Shown here one piece after another: positions 12,371-22,930 of a DNA stretch of 64,000 nt. The stretch lies in assembly GCA_014155875.1 (NCBI GenBank), contig JACEFZ010004190.1:211240-275239 (forward strand), read 5' to 3'. Made by a program: the position numbers and the translations under genes. The first letter of the stretch is position 1; each line of letters opens with the position of its first letter. The DNA comes from Cepaea nemoralis (Eukaryota; Mollusca; Gastropoda; Stylommatophora; Helicidae). The notes under the pieces are model-generated. The model searched no databases and had not been told where the DNA came from. It saw nothing but the letters and a program-made list of their open reading frames with translations.

Positions 12371-13292
12371 TGAAGACTTACCTTCTCACAGAATTACAGT
12401 GTCCCACACAATGAATTAACTATTAAGTTATTACACAATAGTTACATCATTCACTGTGGTATAGAACTAAGTTCTCTCCTTACTTAGCATCTAAGCACAA
12501 CACTGTCTGAATCTCCACCTATCAACTCACCTTGCAATCTAACAGTTCTTTCTTGCTTCAGTTATAGACTGACACAAGCCTAGGTTCATTTCAGGCACAA
12601 TTAACTATGTTCTAGTCTAAACAGCCACATAGTATATGCACCAATTTGCTACACATGGTAAATACTATTTGAACACAAATCGCCAATATCACAGGCCTAA
12701 ATTTCCAGCCGGTAGTTCACTACACACGTTTGTAAACAACTTAACACACGGCCTAGATTTCAGCGACGTTATCGATCGCTTCAGCATTAGTAATGCAAAG
12801 ACACCCGCATATTTAATGAGGTTAGAACGAGTGCGTTTTGTGGACAATTACAAAGTTAACTTAATTAACCAAGTAGATACTTGAATAATGCGAACCAGCC
12901 TCCAGTCAGCTACCAGTACTGTTCAATGGCACATCTGCCGCATTGTAATAACAGTCAGCCGCAACATGGTTGAGGGTAGACGCTGTACAAATGGCTTAAC
13001 AGAGCCCTGCGTCTTTTCTCCGTGAGAGTTTGGAAGTGAATGACTATTCTAGCCGCATTCCACCAACGTGCCAACACGAGGATCGAGTGCTCCTTGAGAA
13101 AAGTCATCTCCTCGGATAACATTCATTCCACGCCTAGAATTTCTAGATCTCTCTGCACGGGAAATTGGTGAAACACCCGGCAACCCGGTACAGTCAAATA
13201 CCGGTAATTCGAGATGATTCTAGATGGAAAAATTCCTATCGGCTTTCCTCCGTCTATTTATAACTGGGAAAGTCCCAGATGACGCGCCAAAA
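9943..13292. mobile_element. Possible insertion between gag and the distal ORFs of the LTR element
   Basis: TAGTG occurs at 9938-9942 and again at 13293-13297, and the roughly 3.35 kb between lacks coding sense. It could be an insertion with a 5-bp duplication. On the minus strand its right end reads TTTTGGCGCGTCATCTGGGA, which resembles a primer-binding site, followed by TATAAATAG. Ends are not TG...CA and no second copy is present, so this is a hypothesis. The stretch includes a three-copy repeat at 10590-10755 (about 60 bp, with CAATCTAATGGTCCCT) and large AT tracts. Confidence 0.25.
12201..12366. repeat. (AT)n microsatellite in two blocks
   Basis: TA-repeat runs at about 12204-12288 and 12304-12366, separated by CATAATGCCACATC. 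The Ile/Tyr-repeat translation is an artefact. Confidence 0.95.
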
Positions 13293-13294
13293 TA

Positions 13295-14691
13295 GTGCGG
13301 GATCCCGACGACCACAGACAGATGATCGCGGTTTCGTCACACTGGCCATCTAATAATGAAGAGGTGAGCACATTGCGAAATCAATGGTTCGAGATCAGAC
13401 GGTTGAGGTATTCCCTTGCAAAGTCAAGCAAAAGAGAAGATCAGGCCAATAGGACCTTAGGTGCTCAGAAGGTGTTTTCAGTTTTTAGGGGCAGACAGGA
13501 AAGAGAGACACAGACAAAAAACAGTTAGTAATGTGGAGAAGAGTACCCAGACACCCGATTGATAAAGTAGAAAAGGAAAACTCAAGTACAATCAACTAAG
13601 AAAAATAGTACGAGGAACTCGATTCAATGCAGTAGAAATTTCAGAGCAACCTCAGGTGAAATCAGAAAGGGAGACACAGTTAAAATTGAGAAAGATAGAC
13701 AGACAAAGACCAAGAATACCAGGAAGAAAGTTTTTAAAAAGCGTTAGGGAGAGGTCTGCAAACAGTATGTTGGTAAATGTAGGAGATTATACGACAGATG
13801 GCTCAGACTCCTCAGAGTTAGACATAAATTATATACCCGACCGAAGTACGAAGGGTGGTAACAGAAATGAGAATACCAGAGGTGCTAGTTCTGATTACAG
13901 AGACGTTACTTCCTCTTCTACAACATATAATAAACAGGCTGGTGGAACAACTATAGGCAATGACTATTCAGAAGACGAAGTGGGAAGATATAAGACATAT
14001 ACTGAACAGACTGACGTGGCAAAGACACGAACAGCAAATAGAGGTAAAAGAAAGAAAGCAATTAGGGAGAAAAGGCAGGTGGCAGGAATTTCTATTAACC
14101 CGACTTGTACAGAAGATGACGCGAGGAAGATCATAGAATATATGCGTTTAAAACCTGAATATTTTACTGACAGTTACACATATTGAAAATGAGGTAGATG
14201 AAGAGAGACACTATTATTAGGAGGCAATCTGCTATAATTAGAGCTGAAAAGTTGAATGAAAATGAGATTTTTAGTGGTAGAATGCGTCGAGAGGTTCTGA
14301 GACGTTGGTATAGTTCAATAGGACGAGTTAAATATGTGATTCCTCCGGAACCTGAAAAGAGCGTTGAATCAGAACAAACAACAACACCATCCATGTATGA
14401 AGACATTTGTAACCAGTCGGAGACGAAACCGAAAACAACTCTTGTGAGAAAGGAAAATGAGATGTACGATGCAGTGTTGAGTCGATGGAGGAGTTAGACG
14501 CTCCGTATAAGAATACCAGACAAGCATCAAAAAGAAAGATAGATAGACAGAAAGAGAGAGAAATTAAAAGAATGAAAAGAATTAGAGAAGGTTCATCTAA
14601 AGATGAAGATATCTCAGTTTTGGAAAGATTGAAGAATCAGGACAAACAAATTAGATTAGATGTTGAACGGAAAAAAATTAGAGGCCAGTAA
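13295..14691 (+). pseudogene. Unrecognised ORF series in the LTR element (13295-13528, 13656-14186, 14198-14497, 14485-14691)
   Basis: Four consecutive plus-strand open frames of 77, 176, 99 and 68 codons, separated by single stops or frame changes, look like one decayed protein of about 450 residues. The content is very hydrophilic and rich in Lys, Arg, Glu, Ser and Thr, with basic patches (RGKRKKAIREKR, KRKIDRQKEREIKRMKR) and one more ordered segment (CTEDDARKIIEYMRLKPEYF). I see no reverse transcriptase, integrase or protease motif and no membrane segment, so an envelope protein is unlikely. It may be the tail of a polyprotein or an accessory ORF of this family. Function unknown. Confidence 0.4.
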
Positions 14692-14884
14692 TATAAATAC
14701 AGAAGAGCAGGAAATGGATGAAGAATCAGAGCCTGATGGAGATAATAGTATGAGTGAAGATATTATAAGTTCTCATCATGAAAATTAAGACACTGATAGA
14801 GATATGGCTGATATAGAGAGGAAAAGATTATATGTAAGAAATTTGGCGTTATTAAAGAACCAACTAAAACGGAGAGATAAGTGT

Positions 14885-15080
14885 ATAAGATAGTAGTTGG
14901 TGAGAGTATAAGCTGTAGATAACAGTAAACTCTTGGTTTAATAGTTGTTATTTTTGTATTAAGGCTAGATGATATACTAGGAAATTTCTCTGTATAGAGA
15001 CAATCACTGTAGTTGGTGAGAGAGTATAAGCTGTAGATAACAGATAAATTCTGTATTTAATGCTTGTTATTTTTTGGCTT
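14885..15080. repeat. Local duplication of about 65 bp
   Basis: GTATAAGCTGTAGATAACAG with matching flanks occurs at about 14905 and 15025, roughly 117 bp apart. A G homopolymer is at about 15265-15280. A second motif pair, CAGCACAACTTGT, is at about 15897 and 16197. The rest of 15080-16555 has no recognised feature. Confidence 0.6.
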
Positions 15081-16555
15081 GGACATGAGTTGTGTTTTTT
15101 TTAACGAGTAAATAATTAGTCCGTAAAAGAGACTAATAATGTCTTCCTATACTGTTGGCCTGATTACACTAAGTAATTTTTTTTTTAGTTAGAAATGATT
15201 GCTATTTTATTTTGTGTGTTATATTGAACAATGTCGGGGGATAAACTATGTACAAAAATATTGAGGGGGGGGGGGGGGGAAGGGAACGATGTTCTGTTTG
15301 AATTGTGTTTTGTCTTCCAATTACTCATGATTTGTAGTTTCATTTATTTTGCCTTGTTTAATATCAGCATATTAGTTTGATCAGTTATGTTGACTGGTAA
15401 TTATCAATTTTTATTTTGCTCTTAATGATTGTGTTCTCGTAATGTGTTGATTTTGTTAATCAATAATTCGGTTATGTTGAATTACAATCGGGTTCAATAA
15501 GACTTGTCCTTATTGAATGACCATGTTAATAAGGTCCTTGGGATTGGGTATACCTATATATAAAGAAATTACGACAATTTTAGAACATAAAGAGAGACAT
15601 TTGTGCCTTATTGGGAGTGGTTTAGTAACCTGGGATACATGGAGTAAGTGCCATGAGGTTAGACGTGTAGAAGTTGATACAGATATTTTATACTGGATTG
15701 GGGGATTTATCGGTCGCTGTGGTTGACAAGGGCAGAGGTTTAGGAGAAATAGACATGATAAATGATTATAAGTAGTATTTAAGAGTATTTAAGAGGGTAG
15801 TCAGCAATAATAGGAGTATACATGGACTGAGCGTTATGTTCAGAATGTGGGGGTTGGTTTAACCTGAGGGATGGCCATAGATGGGGCTGTGGATATCAGC
15901 ACAACTTGTAATGGTCGAGGATTCACATAAGTTATATATGTTCATAACAAATGAACAATGTATGCCAGGGGGATGAAGTTATGTTCATAATATATGAACA
16001 GTAATATTATTATTATTTTTTTTTTTTTTGTGCTGTGATTACAGCATAACCAGGAGCGAAGATTAATTTAAAGCCATGAAGTGGAGGATTGCGTGGAAAA
16101 GGGAAGATCCGTGATACGTAGACAAATAAAGAGTGGAGTTGATAGTATGGAAGTTACGGACATGAATTCATTACTAGTATTTCTATTGTGGATAGCAGCA
16201 CAACTTGTGCTGGTCAGAGATTAGGTGTTTAGATAATATTTTACTTTGATTAATGACAATAATATGGAATTTTCGGATTGCTAAAATAGACATGTATGTT
16301 GGGAAGTGTAGAGATACACATATCATTTTGTTGCATTATAAGAATTATATAAGGTTTTTTTTTCTTTTGAAAAACTTTATTTCATAAAGTTTTGTGTGTA
16401 AAAGGGAGGATAAATGTTAACGTTTTTCGCTATCTTGTCTATTCTTGGTGCGCACCACTTCTCTGTCTGTCTATCCTGTGTTGTTTTAATTGGTTACGGA
16501 AGAGTATGATATGTTGCATTTTTATATTAATGATTTAGATAAAGCATACATGTCC

Positions 16556-16563
16556 ATAATAAC
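16556..16563. repeat. 8-bp target-site duplication ATAATAAC (left)
   Basis: ATAATAAC immediately precedes the hAT terminal inverted repeat and is repeated at 19397-19404. Eight base pairs is the hAT-superfamily length. Confidence 0.9.
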
Positions 16564-16690
16564 TAGGGGTGTACCGGATTTCGGCTCCGGCTCCAGCAAA
16601 TCCGGAATCCGGCCATTTTTACAAATCCGGCTTCGGCTCCGGCTCCGGTCCAGTTTTTGCCGGATTTAGGCCGGATTTGTGTTGCCTAGT
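16564..16690. promoter_or_regulatory. hAT subterminal repeat cluster (left), paired with about 19297-19396 (right)
   Basis: Repeated AATCCGG and GGCTCCGG words in both orientations crowd both ends of the element. In hAT elements such clusters are transposase recognition sites; that role here is inferred from the family. Confidence 0.6.
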
Positions 16691-16899
16691 CACGTGAATT
16701 TCTGTACATGTTTCATGAGGCCACGTCGAATTTTAGGCAATAGCACAGTAGCACTTCCGGTTTACTATTTCTCGCTGATGTAAATAAGAATTTTAAGGAA
16801 AAAGCACTCATTTTGAATTTTAATGGTGCATTACTTCATGAGTTTGTGGGACTTGAATATTTATTTTCGTAATTTCTTTGGTCTTGCCCATAAAATAAA

Positions 16900-18911
16900 A
16901 TGGCATCAAAATCTAAGTCATACAGCGCCGTTTGGGATTACTTTCAAGGTTAAAGACGATGATTCAGCGAAGGTAATATGTAAGTTGTGTGACAAACAGT
17001 TATCGCGTGGACGATCAGAACGCCCAAAGACTTCTCAACATCATCAATGCAGACCCATTTGCGATCGATGCACAAGAAAGCTATGACGAAATGATGGAAA
17101 AGAAAGCATCACTGAAGGCCAGTGTATTGGCGACCACATCTATGATGAATCTGGGACCGTGTTTGCACAAAGCAAGCAGCAGTACCCAGCAGTCAATTGT
17201 GCAGGCATTGGACCGGGCCAAAATTTGGGACATCAACAGTCCCAATGCTAAACGCATTCATGCTGCCGTAGCCCGAATGATAGCCATAGATATGGAGCCT
17301 TTTCAAGTAGTGGAACGACCAGGTTTCAGAGAGTTGATGCATACAATGGAAAAAAGGTATGAATTGCCTTCAAGTAGTGGAACGACCAGGTTTCAGAGAG
17401 TTGATGCATACAATCGAAAAAAGGTATGAATTGCCTTCAAGAAAGTACTTTGCTGAACATATCATTCCTGACATGTGTAAACGTCTGAAAGTAAAAATTG
17501 CAGTAATGATATCTGACACTGATTACATATCATTCACAACAGATACGTGGACAGCTGAACACACCACTCAGTCATTTATGGGCCTCACTGGCCATTGGTT
17601 AACAGACTCCTTCGTTCTCCGCAGTGTAGTCTTCCATTGTACTGCATGTGATGAACATCCCACGGCCACAAACTTGCTTGCACATTTTGAAATGATGCTG
17701 GATGAGTGGTCAATTGCACGTGAGAAGTGCCATGTTGTTGTGAGAGACAATGCATTCAACATTGCCAAATGCTTTCGTGATGGCAGCTATTCAAGTGTTG
17801 GATGTTTTGCACACACACTGCAGCTGTGTGTGCGTGATGGTCTTTTGAGTCAAAAGTATGTGCTGGCATCATCAGTACTGGAAGAAAATTGGTAGGACAT
17901 TTCAAACACTCTTCTTCAGCAACCAGTCGTTTGCATGAACTTCAAAATGAATTAAACCTACCACAACATCAGCTTATCCAGGACGTGACAACTCGATGGA
18001 ACTCAACGTTCTATATGTTACGACGTCTGTTAGAACAACGGTGCAGCATCAGCCTGTACTGTGTTGAAAATTTTGAAATTGATTCGGTAACTGGGCTAAC
18101 GGCACAACACTGGGCAGTCACGGAGAATGTGGTAGCTACTTTGGCACCATTTGAAGAAATCACACGTGACATAAGTGCAGCTCAGGCATCAATATCAGTT
18201 GTGATCCCATTTGTGAAAACACTCATGGCTTTCTTCCAGAAAGAAGGTAGTGATGCTGGGATCAAAACTATGAAAGCAGCCCTGCTTGAAGCTGTTAGCA
18301 GCAGATTTGCGGACATTGAATCCAACAGTATTTACACCTGTGCCACACTACTGGATCCTCGATTCAAGCTGTGCTTCTTCTCCGAACGTGGTAGAAGTGA
18401 TGCACGAGCCCATCTGCTGTTAGCAGCTAACTCCATTATTGATTCAGCAAACACAGTCAGTCCACAGGATCCATCAGCTACTATTAGTAGTAGTAGTACT
18501 AGTGTTTTGACTTCTGTGAGCACTGCCACACAGTACGAGTCCAGCCTATGGAGCTGTTTTGACACAATTGTCGAGGAAAATCCCACCGCAGATCGTTCTG
18601 CAAGTGCCGAAGGCAACAGCATTAACACTGAGGTGACACAGTACCTATCAGAGCCACTTCAAACTCGACAGTCAGATCCAGTTTCATGGTGGCATGCCAT
18701 TAAGCAAAGATTTCCAAGCATGGCTAGACTAGCGCAGGTATTTCTTGCACCACCACCTACAAGTGTGCCATCGGAAAGGCTGTTCAGTACTGCAGGAGAC
18801 ATTATCACTGACCACCGTAGTAGCCTTTTACCAGAAAATGCGGAGACGTTGATTTTCCTGAAATACAACTCGTCTCTTCTTGACTCTGAGAGTTCAACTT
18901 CACAGCCATAA
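16900..18911 (+). pseudogene. hAT transposase with BED finger and hATC domain, frameshifted
   Basis: ATG at 16900 (MASKSKSYSAVWDYFQ). A BED zinc finger is spread over shifted frames: Cys pair CKLC at 16979-16990 and His pair HLRSMH at 17056-17073. The middle holds TTDTWTAEHTTQSFMGLTGHW, VVVRDNAFNIAKCF and GCFAHTLQLCVRDGLL, the RNase-H-fold regions of hAT transposases. The C-terminal part has the hATC dimerisation domain (WWHAIKQRFPSMARLAQVFL, PTSVPSERLFSTAGDIITDH, LIFLKYNSSLL), ending at 18911. Breaks: several frameshifts within the BED finger, a 67-bp tandem duplication at 17304-17437 and a one-base shift near 17890. Closest in style to ZBED-type hAT transposases. It would have catalysed cut-and-paste transposition; this copy is dead. 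Confidence 0.88.
17304..17437. repeat. 67-bp tandem duplication inside the hAT transposase
   Basis: Two copies of a 67-bp unit (17304-17370 and 17371-17437), both starting CAAGTAGTGGAACGACC, with one visible difference (CAATGG versus CAATCG). 67 is one more than a multiple of three, so the duplication alone shifts the reading frame. Confidence 0.92.
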
Positions 18912-19396
18912 TGAAGACTGACTGAAATAGTGAAATTACTAAATGAATGTATTTCAATAAATTCAATCTGTTCAGTGTACTGTTGTTGTGAGGTGTAACT
19001 GAGCTGATAATTTGCCAACTGAAAACAATGTGAAAACTAAAAACTGAAACTGAAAACTAACAATTAAAATTACTAAATTAGCATTATGTGCTTATGTATT
19101 ATGTTTCATCTTGAACTTATGGAACTTAATATTACTTAATTACTTATTCTACTGTGAATTTAAATGATTTAATATGAGTATATGTCATCATTGTCATGTC
19201 TATGGTAATGAACTGCAGTAATGAACAGTCGAGTGACTCCACTCACCTAAGTCAAGTGATGTAGTATGTTATTTTATTTTTATTTTTTTATTTGTAAATC
19301 CGGCTCCGGCTCCGGCTCCGGCCGGATCTCACTTCATAAATCCGGCCAAATCCGGCTCCGGCCGGATTTCAAAAATTTGAATCCGGTACAGCCCTA

Positions 19397-19404
19397 ATAA
19401 TAAC
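19397..19404. repeat. 8-bp target-site duplication ATAATAAC (right)
   Basis: Identical to 16556-16563. Confidence 0.9.
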
Positions 19405-19673
19405 AAAGTGCTTGTGACCTGGTCGAAGAGAAGAAGAAGTATTAAAGGTCTATAGATATGCTGGACTGTTATAATGTCTGAAAAATTTGCGGTTTGCTAT
19501 AAAAATTTCCATGAATCTTGGGTAAGGCGCTGGAAAATAGCGGTTAGCTAGTTCCATGAGTGGTTGAAAAGAGTAAGGAAGGGTGTAGGTTATGATGTAG
19601 ATATTTAGAATGTAGAGGTTGAAGATATTGGATAGGTTTTGGGTTTAAGACTTTTCGGGGAAAAGTCTTGATT

Positions 19674-19685
19674 GGGTGAGGAAGG
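19674..19685 (+). promoter_or_regulatory. Polypurine-tract candidate
   Basis: GGGTGAGGAAGG ends three bases before the 3' LTR, where plus-strand priming would occur. One T interrupts it. Confidence 0.45.
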
Positions 19686-19688
19686 TAT

Positions 19689-20040
19689 TATAACAGAGTA
19701 TCTTTAGTGGGATGCTTGGTGTGCAAAGGGAAGATTATATTAGGCACGAATGGGCACGGCTAAGGGGTAGCTAGGGGTTGTCATCCTATGACAATGAGCT
19801 AGGAAACAAAGTCAGTTGTGATCTTAATACAACTGAGTAAGGTCGCATGATGTTGTGGGTACCACCTGGAGTGAGAGATGAGCTCGAACGTATCAGCAGT
19901 TTGATTATTTGTACTCCACTATTTTGAACATGAAATGATACAGCTTCCAATAAACTATGATTTAATCTGAGACGGAATTAGAGTGTCATCTGTCAGTGTC
20001 GTCCGTCTGAACTACGTCGCCTCGTCCTGCATCTGTTATA
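19689..20040 (+). repeat. 3' LTR (352 bp)
   Basis: Direct repeat of 7600-7951, same length, about 13 differences by eye; AATAAA at 19949-19954; followed by GTAC at 20041-20044. Confidence 0.92.
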
Positions 20041-20044
20041 GTAC

Positions 20045-20362
20045 CAAAGTGGTGTGGTGTATTGAGTTGTATTCTCCTAAGGTGTTGCAGTCTGAGTTCT
20101 ATGTAACAGAGTGCTAGTGGGTGCTGTTCTGGTTGACTGAGTATGTGTCCTATTTGTTGAATTCTAAGTGCTTGTATTTTTGTGTGTATGTCTTGCAGTG
20201 CTATCCCTCCTTGTTTCCTGTCCTGTATAAGTGTCTTGTGTTGTATACAATGAAATGTGCTGCCGAAGATGAAATGTGTGTGTTGATGTCTGTGATTGTC
20301 TGTTTAGGAGGATCTAGCACTGTGACTAAATATATGATTTTGGGAATGATGAATGTGTTAAC
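20045..20362 (-). pseudogene. LINE reverse-transcriptase C-terminal region (proximal half of the split LINE)
   Basis: Minus strand. Visible segments are TVNTFIIPKIIYLVTVLDPP and, in a neighbouring frame, HCIQHKTLIQDRKQGGIALQ with ALRIQQIGHIL. This is the thumb and connection region of an L1/Tx1-type reverse transcriptase (pattern PK-hydrophobic-Y, then KTLI--GG---DI). The segment ends at 20045 and its continuation is 7599-7007 on the other side of the LTR element. Its upstream part is cut by a second LTR at 20363. Confidence 0.6.
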
Positions 20363-20961
20363 TGTCAAGGTCCTATAGGGGATGAATAAGAGGACAGACG
20401 ATAGAGATAAGGACATGGGGTGAGTATGGAGGAAAGAGAATAGCCTAGATGCTGAAGACGGACTGTACCCGTGAAAGACAGTGTCACCTTGAAGAGAAGT
20501 ACGTAATACGCCTAGCCTTAACCAGGCGTATGCGAGACACTTGACTTTCCACGAACTACACGAGAGGCAGATACCTCGTGACCACCGGGCAGTCAAAGGG
20601 AAGCCAGACGGGCTTTAGACTTGACTGAGAGAGGATGCGTGTCTGAGAGTGTGGCAGGATAGACTAGACCTAGGAATTCAGGATTTGAATCGCTGAGCCG
20701 TGTGACTTGTGCTTGTGTGTGAGTGGCTGCGATACGAGAGCGGAGTAGCTTTATTGTAACGTATTGCTGAATTATCGCCACATTGTGATATGTTATGAAT
20801 GTGTGCGAGAACGAACGCTGATGAGACATTATTGAAATTGTGATTATACCCTAACGTAATAAATTATATATCTTATTGAATCATGCATTTATGTCTAATC
20901 TATGCTCGTACTATCTACCCTTCTTGAACCCTTCACTTTCAAATACCTCTAGACGTTGACA
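20363..20961 (+). repeat. Probable LTR of a second element (about 599 bp)
   Basis: Starts TGTCAAGGTC inside the LINE and ends GTTGACA; the ends form a short inverted repeat (TGTCAA/TTGACA) with the canonical TG...CA. An AATAAA lies near 20859. Ten bases beyond the end, TGGGGGGCTAACGTCCG resembles the tRNA-Pro primer-binding site TGGGGGCTCGTCCG. No second LTR is seen and no target duplication flanks it, so it is probably a truncated 5' end. Confidence 0.4.
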
Positions 20962-21183
20962 GGTGTCAACTATGGGGGGCTAACGTCCGTTTTGGCGAGT
21001 CCTAAGACAGACAACATAACAACTGTGACAGCGCTTGGACTAGCCAAGTAAAGTTATAACCATACACACGACAACGACAATCTAATTATATATATATGTT
21101 TATCCTGATCCACTCTGAAGTCTATTCTAAAACTAATTGCTGACATAATTCTCTCTCATTACATGACATTGACATGGACATGA

Positions 21184-21402
21184 CTAGACTACGATATTAA
21201 TGTTTCTACCTACCGTTTGGTTATTACGTGGTGGTTTAATTCCAGATTCTTGCACCAATCGACGAAATGACTGTTTACTCAATCCCAATGCATGCAATGT
21301 TCTTTTTTTGGAATTTGTAATAGTATAAAACAGTTTCCTCCGATCAGCTTCTTGACAAAAATATGTGTACAACTTCATAGCGATTCTTTGAAATGTATAC
21401 AC
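21184..21402 (-). pseudogene. Short ORF with a helix-turn-helix-like segment
   Basis: A 72-codon minus-strand frame. The stretch RTLHALGLSKQSFRRLVQES resembles the N-terminal helix-turn-helix of DDE transposases or transposon-derived proteins, followed by a Pro/Arg/Asn-rich tail. No catalytic domain follows. Could be chance. Confidence 0.25.
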
Positions 21403-21849
21403 AATTTCGCATTCAATCCCATTGAAAAATATTCACACATTTCAATGTCAGCGATATGTGGTAAGATTTTTTTTTTTTTTTAAAGCATATTAATCAAGTT
21501 TCATGAAATAACCCACATTTTGAGACACCTCTGAACAGTCCTAGTTTACACAATGCGGGGAGTTGGCATAAGGCTAATCCCAAGAAAATATTCAACATTG
21601 AGCGCTGATTGTCTGGCTACGCTGTGATACATTTAAAATTATGAATTTCATCTCAGACTCGTAAATTATATACCGCATATAAACAAACTTTGAATTCTGC
21701 TGTAAAATCTCCAGAACAAAACTTTTTTTGTTGGGTGGACATAATGATAAGGTTATATACTAAATCTCATAATTTTCCCTCAGTTGGTTACTGAGATATG
21801 GATGTTTATATTGAGGCAAACAAATGTAAATGCACTATAGATTACCAAC

Positions 21850-21956
21850 TAACAGTATACCACAACAAGCAATGACGTACAGACCAGACCGATACAGAGG
21901 AAGGGGCCGGCCACATAAACGATGGACAGAGGGAATTACAGAGTCCATGGGAATCA
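21850..21956 (+). mobile_element. LINE C-terminal remnant
   Basis: TYRPDRYRGRGRPHKRWTEG followed by ITESMGIK matches the Arg-rich GRPxxRW tail common in non-LTR reverse transcriptases. The frame is open only over about 40 residues. Confidence 0.45.
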
Positions 21957-22140
21957 AGAACGAACGAACGAACGGTCTTTATTTTCAAAGTGTAACAAAT
22001 TGGTCACGCAGGCCCGTCTTACATTCGGCCCTTCCGATCACTAATCTGTCATTCATCATTTGTGCATGTTGCATTCACATAGGGGAAAAAATGTCAAATG
22101 GATTTTGTAAATATAAACAATGCATATTACCATGTTATGA
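21957..22140 (-). mobile_element. LINE 3' end with (TTCG)n tail
   Basis: On the minus strand the sequence ends in AATAAAGACCGTTCGTTCG, a LINE-like 3' terminus with a short tandem tail, abutting the plus-strand LINE remnant to the left. Confidence 0.35.
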
Positions 22141-22515
22141 GACAGACAGACACACGTACACTCGCACATTCATAAATACAAAAGCATTCATACTGCATAC
22201 ATACTTACATTATTTGCACAAACTCTCACAGTTATGCACGCACTCAATAACATACACATTCACGCTCCCTCGCATACACTGCATGCATGCACACATACCC
22301 ACACAAACATATGCACACACATACACGAACATACACACACATAAACACACACATATACACACATACACACATGTACACACATAAACATACATACACACAA
22401 ACATACATACGCACTCATGCACACACACATACACACACATACACACACATGCATGCAGATACTCACACATACACACATACATATGCACATGCACACATAT
22501 ACACACACAAACACT
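22141..22515. repeat. Cryptic (CA)n-rich tract
   Basis: CACA runs mixed with CATA and TACA over about 370 bp. The His/Thr-rich frames here and the Cys/Val/Met-rich ones opposite are repeat translations. Confidence 0.9.
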
Positions 22516-22532
22516 TCGATATTCAAAATTGG

Positions 22533-22845
22533 CATTCCTTGCAAAGACCATTCTGTGCTTACCGGCTACCTCAGTTCCATGTGAACGATTGTTCAGCTCT
22601 GCTGGTTATATTGTTAATAAGACGCGCTCGTCTCTTGAACCAAATCCTGTCAACATACTCGTCGGTTTGCATAGTTGGTTATTACATGACATATGAACAA
22701 GACAGTGTTATTTCGATTATTGACAAATACGATTATAATGTGGGTTGTGTGACTATAAATGTTTTGCTTTAATCGAAATTAACTATTTATTAATCGTTAA
22801 TTTTTCAATAGTTAGCTATTAAATTTAAATTAATCGCTCGCAGCC

Positions 22846-22846
<1 letters not shown>
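22533..22846 (+). pseudogene. 3' end of a second hAT transposon with its hATC domain
   Basis: Plus-strand frame to the stop at 22694-22696 reads [38 protein letters not shown] and NILVGLHSWLLHD, a clear hATC dimerisation domain (pattern PATSVPxERxFSxAG). After a 150-bp AT-rich tail the sequence ends GCAGCCCTA, the complement of a TAGGGCTG hAT terminus, directly before an AT microsatellite. The rest of the transposase is missing, replaced at the left by the CA-rich tract. Its terminus differs from that of the element at 16564-19396 after the first eight bases, so it is a separate family. Confidence 0.75.

Positions 22847-22928
<82 letters not shown>
22847..22928. repeat. (AT)n microsatellite
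   Basis: TA repeat of about 80 bp at the hAT end. Confidence 0.95.

Positions 22929-22930
<2 letters not shown>

Larger units (their letters stand above)
16564..19396 (+). mobile_element. hAT transposon (2,833 bp) nested in the LTR element
   Basis: Terminal inverted repeats: TAGGGGTGTACCGGATT at the left and the complement of TAGGGCTGTACCGGATT at the right (16 of 17 match). Subterminal regions on both sides are packed with CCGGCTCCGG/AATCCGG motifs, typical of transposase-binding clusters. An 8-bp duplication flanks it. It holds one damaged transposase. Its position inside an LTR element that is itself inside a LINE makes it the youngest of the three. Confidence 0.93.
7600..20040 (+). mobile_element. 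LTR retrotransposon, Gypsy-like, pol not visible, carrying a nested hAT
   Basis: The element is bounded by two 352-bp direct repeats, each starting TATAACAG and ending CTGTTATA, and flanked by GTAC on both sides. Order on the plus strand: 5' LTR, primer-binding site, a leader that contains a minisatellite, a broken gag with a zinc knuckle, a long region without recognisable pol (about 9951-16555), a hAT transposon inserted at 16564-19396, a short purine-rich tract and the 3' LTR. By eye the LTRs differ at about 13 of 352 positions, so the insertion is not recent. Without the hAT it would be about 9.6 kb. Gag style (VERMLV, IFVDGI, PMDIGHAR, one CCHC knuckle) suggests Gypsy/Metaviridae. Confidence 0.9.

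Noticed and set aside
18332..18628. Minus-strand frames of 98 and 119 codons within the hAT
   Set aside because: Antisense shadows of the transposase hATC region.
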